DNA from: Nitrospiraceae bacterium
GTDB taxonomy: Bacteria; Nitrospirota; Nitrospiria; Nitrospirales; Nitrospiraceae
Direction: 5' to 3'
Assembly (NCBI GenBank): GCA_025934615.1
Contig: JAICXS010000039.1
Coordinates: 1-9,976 of the forward strand
DNA length: 9,976 nucleotides
Part shown: positions 6,237 to 9,976 of the stretch, in pieces
Numbering within the stretch: the first letter of the stretch is position 1
How the letters are laid out: each line of letters opens with the position of its first letter
Notes under the pieces: model-generated
Database searches by the model: none
Seen by the model: only the letters and a program-made list of their open reading frames with translations
Told to the model about the DNA's origin: nothing
Position numbers and translations under genes: made by a program

Positions 6237-8264
6237 TCACTGTGATGAGTGTACGTTCAACGTTGTGAGTCTCAGCGCAATCGATTCACGGAAGGTCCAG
6301 ATACGGCCATCATATCGATCGCCGTCTTTCCGCGGTTTCGATAATCGTTCGACCATTCGGCCATCCTGCAATTCCAGAATGTCGTAGCTCTCCGCGTCCG
6401 GCTCCCCGCCCAATTCGCTCATCGTTCTGAGCAACACATCGGGAATTTTCAGTTGGCGCATCATCCAGCCCATAATCTCTTCCGTGAGCCGGGACTCCGT
6501 GACGGCGTCCGGCATATTCCACATGGAAACCAGGCGCTGATTGAAGTTCACAAGATTGCCCTCTCCGTCCACCACGAGAATACCGTCTGCAGTCGATTCC
6601 AACACCGTATCGATGACCCCCAACAGCCTCTGAAGGTCGGCCTCGCCGGATGCCTGCTGAATGACCGTTTGAAGCAGGTCGACCATCGAGCGCAGCCCTT
6701 GTTGTTCAGGCTCCGACCAGATTCGTTCCGTGAAACAGTGATCGAATTCGACGAAGCCCCACCATTCACCGCGAATATAAAGCGGGACGACGAAGACGGT
6801 ATGGATGCCGCAGGACATCAACGCGGTCGCTTCAGCAGGAGGAAATGTCGAGACGGCCCCGCTGATGACCTGTCCCTGGGCAAGCGACTGCTCCCATCGC
6901 GAAAACCCCTTCGCTCTCAGCGACCAACTGAACCATTGAGACCATTCCGTTCGCGCCACTTCCCCCAATCCAATCCATTCATAACGCCGGCTGGCCCACA
7001 GTTCCCCGTCTTCCCGATGATTTTTAAAGAGGCTTACGCGATTGACCTCGGCAACCCGCACCCATCGCTTGAGTTCTTCCCACTGCTTCGGATCGAAGGC
7101 AACTTTTTCAACCGAAGACTGAAGTGCCTCTGTCTGCGGCAGCTCAGCTTTGGGAAGCGGAGTACGCCGCACCGTATCTTGACCGGCATCCCGAACACGC
7201 CGTCTCACATCCGAGGAAGCGGTCGCGATAGCTTCATCCGCCACAGGCCTCGGCGCCCCCGCCTTCGACGCCATTCGTAATCGATTGATGATCCACAGCA
7301 AGACCGCTATAAAGATGAGGAGACCTGCTCCACCAGCGATCATCATGGTTTCTATTAGACGATGGAAAGGCATCAGAATCGATTCTCGGTCCATACGAAC
7401 CACGACGGTCCATCGCCATCCCGGAACTTGGCCATATCGGGTGACCGGCGCATAGCCGGTTACGACAGGAAGCTTCCGCTCCGGGTGCAACTCTTCACGA
7501 TAGCCCGCCTTCACGAAGGCGCTCAGCGCAGCGACGCTCATTCGTGTGCGGTGTTCTTGGGCGGGTTCGTGTTGGGCCGCCGAATCGTACAGCACCAGAC
7601 CGTCATTCCCGTCGTTACCGGCAACAAGCATATAGTCCGGCCTCGCAGAGGAAGACCGCAGGCCCGTGGATCGTCTGGCTCCATCTAAGATAAACTCCAT
7701 GCTTTGAAGACCCACTTTCAAAACGACCACACCGAGAAATTGGCCTTCATCTCCGACAATCGGCGACGGGAACAGCATAAGGCGTCCGGCATGCTCGACA
7801 ATATCATGGCCACGGAGATCCAACTTGCCGCCTTTCAACAATGTCTGGTACCACACATGCTGATCGGCATTCTGTCCAATCAGGGATGGATCGGTTGAGG
7901 CAGTAATACGTCCGTCGGCATCGATCACTTCAAGACCCATATACTCCGGCCATGCCCCCTTCACATTGCGCAGGTAGGCAGCAAGTGCATCCGGATCAGA
8001 GCGGCGTACGAGGGGACTTTCTGCAATGGTGCGACTCTGCAAACTATGTTCAAACAGGGTGCGATTCAAGGACTCTGCGAGCGCGGCCGCGGATTGAGCC
8101 AGGCCGCGTCCGGCCAAGTCGACCAAATAGCCTTCAATCGTTCTATTCGCTACCTGGGCGGACAGACCAAAGGCAACGCAAAGACCCAGCAGGAGAGCTA
8201 AGAGCCCGAGAGAATACCGCCAGTACGATTGGGGAACCCGGCGTGCTGAATCTGCCTTCGTCAC
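6237..8264 (-). CDS. Membrane sensor with dCache, GAF and PAS domains but no histidine-kinase domain
   Basis: A 675-residue inner-membrane protein. TM1 is at about 17-36 (LGLLALLLGLCVAFG). The periplasmic region at about 38-300 looks like a double Cache domain: DADGRITASTDPSLIG (115-130), the VWYQTLLKGG segment (137-146), MLFPSPIVG (163-171) and the membrane-proximal PGWRWTVVVRMDRESI (281-296). TM2 is at about 305-326. After a charged linker, a GAF domain spans about 392-540 (VNRVSLFKNH, FVVPLYIRGEWWGFVEFDH). A PAS domain follows at about 548-660 (VLESTADGILVVDGEGNLVN to YDGRIWTFRE). The protein stops 15 residues later, where a histidine kinase would normally begin; there is no H-box, N-box or G-box. 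The start is GTG 8264 with AAGGG 7 bases upstream and an in-frame TGA just above it. It sits 21 bases before the regulator gene. It probably binds a small ligand outside the cell, but how it signals is unknown. It is not obviously a frameshifted gene. Confidence 0.9.
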   Translation of the reverse strand: MTKADSARRVPQSYWRYSLGLLALLLGLCVAFGLSAQVANRTIEGYLVDLAGRGLAQSAAALAESLNRTLFEHSLQSRTIAESPLVRRSDPDALAAYLRNVKGAWPEYMGLEVIDADGRITASTDPSLIGQNADQHVWYQTLLKGGKLDLRGHDIVEHAGRLMLFPSPIVGDEGQFLGVVVLKVGLQSMEFILDGARRSTGLRSSSARPDYMLVAGNDGNDGLVLYDSAAQHEPAQEHRTRMSVAALSAFVKAGYREELHPERKLPVVTGYAPVTRYGQVPGWRWTVVVRMDRESILMPFHRLIETMMIAGGAGLLIFIAVLLWIINRLRMASKAGAPRPVADEAIATASSDVRRRVRDAGQDTVRRTPLPKAELPQTEALQSSVEKVAFDPKQWEELKRWVRVAEVNRVSLFKNHREDGELWASRRYEWIGLGEVARTEWSQWFSWSLRAKGFSRWEQSLAQGQVISGAVSTFPPAEATALMSCGIHTVFVVPLYIRGEWWGFVEFDHCFTERIWSEPEQQGLRSMVDLLQTVIQQASGEADLQRLLGVIDTVLESTADGILVVDGEGNLVNFNQRLVSMWNMPDAVTESRLTEEIMGWMMRQLKIPDVLLRTMSELGGEPDAESYDILELQDGRMVERLSKPRKDGDRYDGRIWTFRESIALRLTTLNVHSSQ

Positions 8265-8280
8265 CTTGTCACCCTTGTCA
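8255..8280 (-). repeat. Triple TGACAAGG-type tandem repeat over the sensor start codon
   Basis: On the minus strand three near-identical units lie end to end: TGACAAGGG (8280-8272), TGACAAGG (8271-8264) and TGACGAAGG (8263-8255). The first holds the ribosome site and the second ends in the first base of the GTG start. It may be chance or a slippage-prone start region. Confidence 0.5.
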
Positions 8281-8383
8281 ACTCGCTATCATCGCACAAC
8301 GTCCTAAGAAGGTTTCCCTATCATAAAAACTTCTTCTACCCGAATGCAACTCTTGGCTGATCCCGTGCTTATCTAAAGCCGGC
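8265..8383. other. Intergenic gap between autokinase and sensor genes
   Basis: These 119 bases hold a candidate sigma-70 promoter for the sensor-regulator pair. No rho-independent terminator for the autokinase gene is convincing: AGCCGGCT near the stop is a short palindrome without a T-run. Confidence 0.5.
8320..8349 (-). promoter_or_regulatory. Candidate sigma-70 promoter for the sensor-regulator operon
   Basis: On the minus strand TTGCAT (8349-8344) and TATGAT (8325-8320) are separated by 18 bases. The -10 box matches 5 of 6 consensus bases, the -35 box 3 of 6. Transcription would start near 8313 and leave a leader of about 49 bases before GTG 8264. The position is right for a promoter that separates the signalling genes from the upstream autokinase. 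Confidence 0.4.
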
Positions 8384-9976
8384 TCACAGCACAGGAGGGG
8401 GTTCGGCAATGGCGTAGCGGCCATAATATTGGTGGCGCGGAGTTACGAGATCGTTCAAGACGACGCCTTCGATACTGCCTCCGGAGAGAAATCGCAGCGC
8501 CTCCGCGACGACGCCCTGGGCGGTCTGCTCCGCGCGCACGACGAGCACTATTCCGTCTACCACTTCGGAAAAGAGATTCATATCCGCCATAGGCAAGATC
8601 GGCGGGGCATCGAGGATCACAATGACTCCGCGGCGACGCAAATCGGCTAAGAGTTCCTGCATCCCTACTCGTGTGGCGGTCAGTCCGCGGCTTCCGTGCT
8701 CAACGGTACCGGCCGACAGAATGCGAAGGTTGGGATGGGTATGCTGATAGAGAGCTTCGTTGAGCTGGCACTCACCGGCCAGCACATTGATCAATCCAGA
8801 TTCATCTTGCAATCCCATACGAGTCGACACCTCGGGATTGCGCACATCGCCGTCGATCAGAATGGTCTCTTCCAGATAATCCCGGGCGAGGGTGATCGCT
8901 AAGCCCAATGCCACCGTCGTTTTCCCTTCGCCGGCCAACGAGCTGGTGACGGCGAGAATCTTCGCGCCCTTTTTCTCTCGAACCTGCACGATGCGGCCGG
9001 CCAAGACACGGAATTGCTCGGCGCCCAAGGCATTCATATGCGCTTGCAGCACGCGTTGCGATTTGCCTCCGGTCGGCAGCTTCTGCGTCAGGGCCCCATT
9101 GCCGTTTTCTGTCTTGAACGGCAGGAGCTTGACACGGCTCAGCCATTGCCGCCACCCAGGAAGAGCAGGCGCGCCGTTTCGACCGTTGCTCCGATCCTGC
9201 CCTCCGATCATGAACATGTGAGGAATACTGGCCAGCATCGGCAATCCGAGAGAGCTTTCGATTTCTTCCGGACGGCGGAAGGGCAGATTCCTGAAATCAA
9301 GCCACCAAATGGTCCCACCCCCGAGCACCAACCCGGCCATGATCCCGCCGAGGAAGACCCTCAGCGGGTCCGGTTTCACAGGCTTAATGGGAAGATTGGC
9401 GGGATCGAGCACGCGGAACTGTTCGCCCTTCTGCCGCTTTTCCATCTGCTCCGTGATTTTGGCGGACTCCTTGTTCGCCAGCAACGATTGATACCGCTTA
9501 TTCGTCGTCTCATAGTCTCTCAACAGCGTGCTGAGTTCCTGCTCGCGGATCGGCATCTGCTCCATCCGTTGTTCGAGAGATTTGATTTGTGCCTGAATCT
9601 CTCCGGCGCGATGGCGCCGGACCTTAATTTCCGCATCGAGCGTGCGCAACTGAGAATCCATGTCCGTCCCGCTGACGACGACATCTTCTTCTAAATCGTC
9701 CGAGGAGGGGCCTCGGGCCACCCTGGCCTCCAGGTCCTTGATTTCTCGCTTCACACGCAGGACATCGGGATATGTCTCCTTGTATTCGGATAACAGTTGC
9801 GCCAATTGTTCGCGTAATTGACGGAGGCGCCCTTTCGGCGAGAGATGGATCACGCCGCCCGTCGCGCCAGCCGACGTCTCGACGGCGTCGCGCATGATTT
9901 CTTTTCGTTCGACCAACATGCGCAGCATGTCGTTTTGAGTTTGCATTTCCATGGTGAGGCGGTCGAGCGTGCGGAA
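8384..9976 (-). CDS. Wzz/GumC chain-length protein fused to BY-family tyrosine autokinase (partial, N-terminus off the window)
   Basis: The frame is open to the right edge, so the 530 residues seen are the C-terminal part; the ATG at 9952 is internal (FRTLDRLT precedes it). Visible residues about 1-180 are charged, heptad-rich helices expected to form the periplasmic coiled coil of a polysaccharide co-polymerase. Next come a Pro-rich stretch (PANLPIKPVKPDP, 192-204) and TM2 (about 206-226, VFLGGIMAGLVLGGG). The cytoplasmic kinase contains AEQFRVLAGRI (319-329, the interface motif equivalent to EAFR), Walker A SSLAGEGKTT (345-354), Walker A' LIDGDVRNP (373-381) and Walker B VIVILDAPPIL (451-461). 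The tail HQYYGRYAIAEPPPVL carries only three tyrosines. Such proteins set chain length and drive export by cycles of tyrosine phosphorylation. The fused form is like Wzc/ExoP, whereas many XrtA loci keep the two parts as separate genes. The missing N-terminus should hold the Wzz domain and TM1. Confidence 0.92.
   Translation of the reverse strand, partial: FRTLDRLTMEMQTQNDMLRMLVERKEIMRDAVETSAGATGGVIHLSPKGRLRQLREQLAQLLSEYKETYPDVLRVKREIKDLEARVARGPSSDDLEEDVVVSGTDMDSQLRTLDAEIKVRRHRAGEIQAQIKSLEQRMEQMPIREQELSTLLRDYETTNKRYQSLLANKESAKITEQMEKRQKGEQFRVLDPANLPIKPVKPDPLRVFLGGIMAGLVLGGGTIWWLDFRNLPFRRPEEIESSLGLPMLASIPHMFMIGGQDRSNGRNGAPALPGWRQWLSRVKLLPFKTENGNGALTQKLPTGGKSQRVLQAHMNALGAEQFRVLAGRIVQVREKKGAKILAVTSSLAGEGKTTVALGLAITLARDYLEETILIDGDVRNPEVSTRMGLQDESGLINVLAGECQLNEALYQHTHPNLRILSAGTVEHGSRGLTATRVGMQELLADLRRRGVIVILDAPPILPMADMNLFSEVVDGIVLVVRAEQTAQGVVAEALRFLSGGSIEGVVLNDLVTPRHQYYGRYAIAEPPPVL

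Noticed and set aside
6453..7280. A 275-codon plus-strand frame opposite the sensor gene
   Set aside because: It is antisense to a well-supported multi-domain protein. Its composition (rich in Arg, His and Pro) is that of a shadow frame in GC-rich DNA.
8371..8390. Possible terminator after the autokinase stop
   Set aside because: AGCCGGCT is a short palindrome without a loop and no T-run follows, so it does not meet the usual pattern.
9014..9694. A 226-codon plus-strand frame opposite the autokinase
   Set aside because: It is antisense to an intact kinase and coiled-coil region, and its Arg/His/Pro-rich product has no recognisable motifs.

Overview
The window (about 10 kb, GC-rich, genes packed with little spacing) reads as part of an exopolysaccharide (EPS) locus of the kind linked to the XrtA/PEP-CTERM exosortase system of Gram-negative bacteria. 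Every gene I can support is on the minus strand, so transcription runs from high to low coordinates. The locus type and protein style fit Nitrospirota (Nitrospira-like). A proteobacterial host is possible, and the lineage call is an inference from family resemblance only.

In transcription order: (1) 9976-8384, the C-terminal 530 residues of a Wzz/GumC-type chain-length regulator fused to a BY-family tyrosine autokinase, cut by the window edge. (2) A 119-base gap with a candidate sigma-70 promoter. (3) 8264-6237, a membrane sensor with a double-Cache-like periplasmic region followed by GAF and PAS domains but no histidine-kinase transmitter. (4) 6215-5583, a NarL/LuxR-type response regulator. 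(5) A gene-poor stretch of about 500 bases (5582-5077) that must hold the control region of the next operon. It carries a sigma-54-like element, an overlapping dyad and a widely spaced 12-bp inverted repeat. (6) A tight five-gene operon: sugar transferase (5076-3823), XrtA-type polysaccharide deacetylase (3812-2949), XrtA-type FemAB/GNAT protein (2949-1876), non-hydrolysing UDP-GlcNAc 2-epimerase (1862-660), and an alpha/alpha-toroid VpsJ-like protein that runs off the left edge (646-1).

A likely joint function: the epimerase supplies UDP-ManNAc, the sugar transferase loads the first sugar phosphate on the lipid carrier, the deacetylase and FemAB proteins modify or help export the polymer, and the autokinase controls chain length and export. 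The two-component genes in the middle probably tie the locus to an extracellular signal. The exosortase, PEP-CTERM substrates, flippase/polymerase and PrsK/PrsR regulators are not in the window.

The strongest oddities are two proteins that each lack a domain normally required for their job: the sensor has no kinase domain, and the sugar transferase has lost its N-terminal multi-helix membrane domain. Several start codons differ from the longest open frame. I chose the downstream ones by ribosome-binding-site match and operon spacing.
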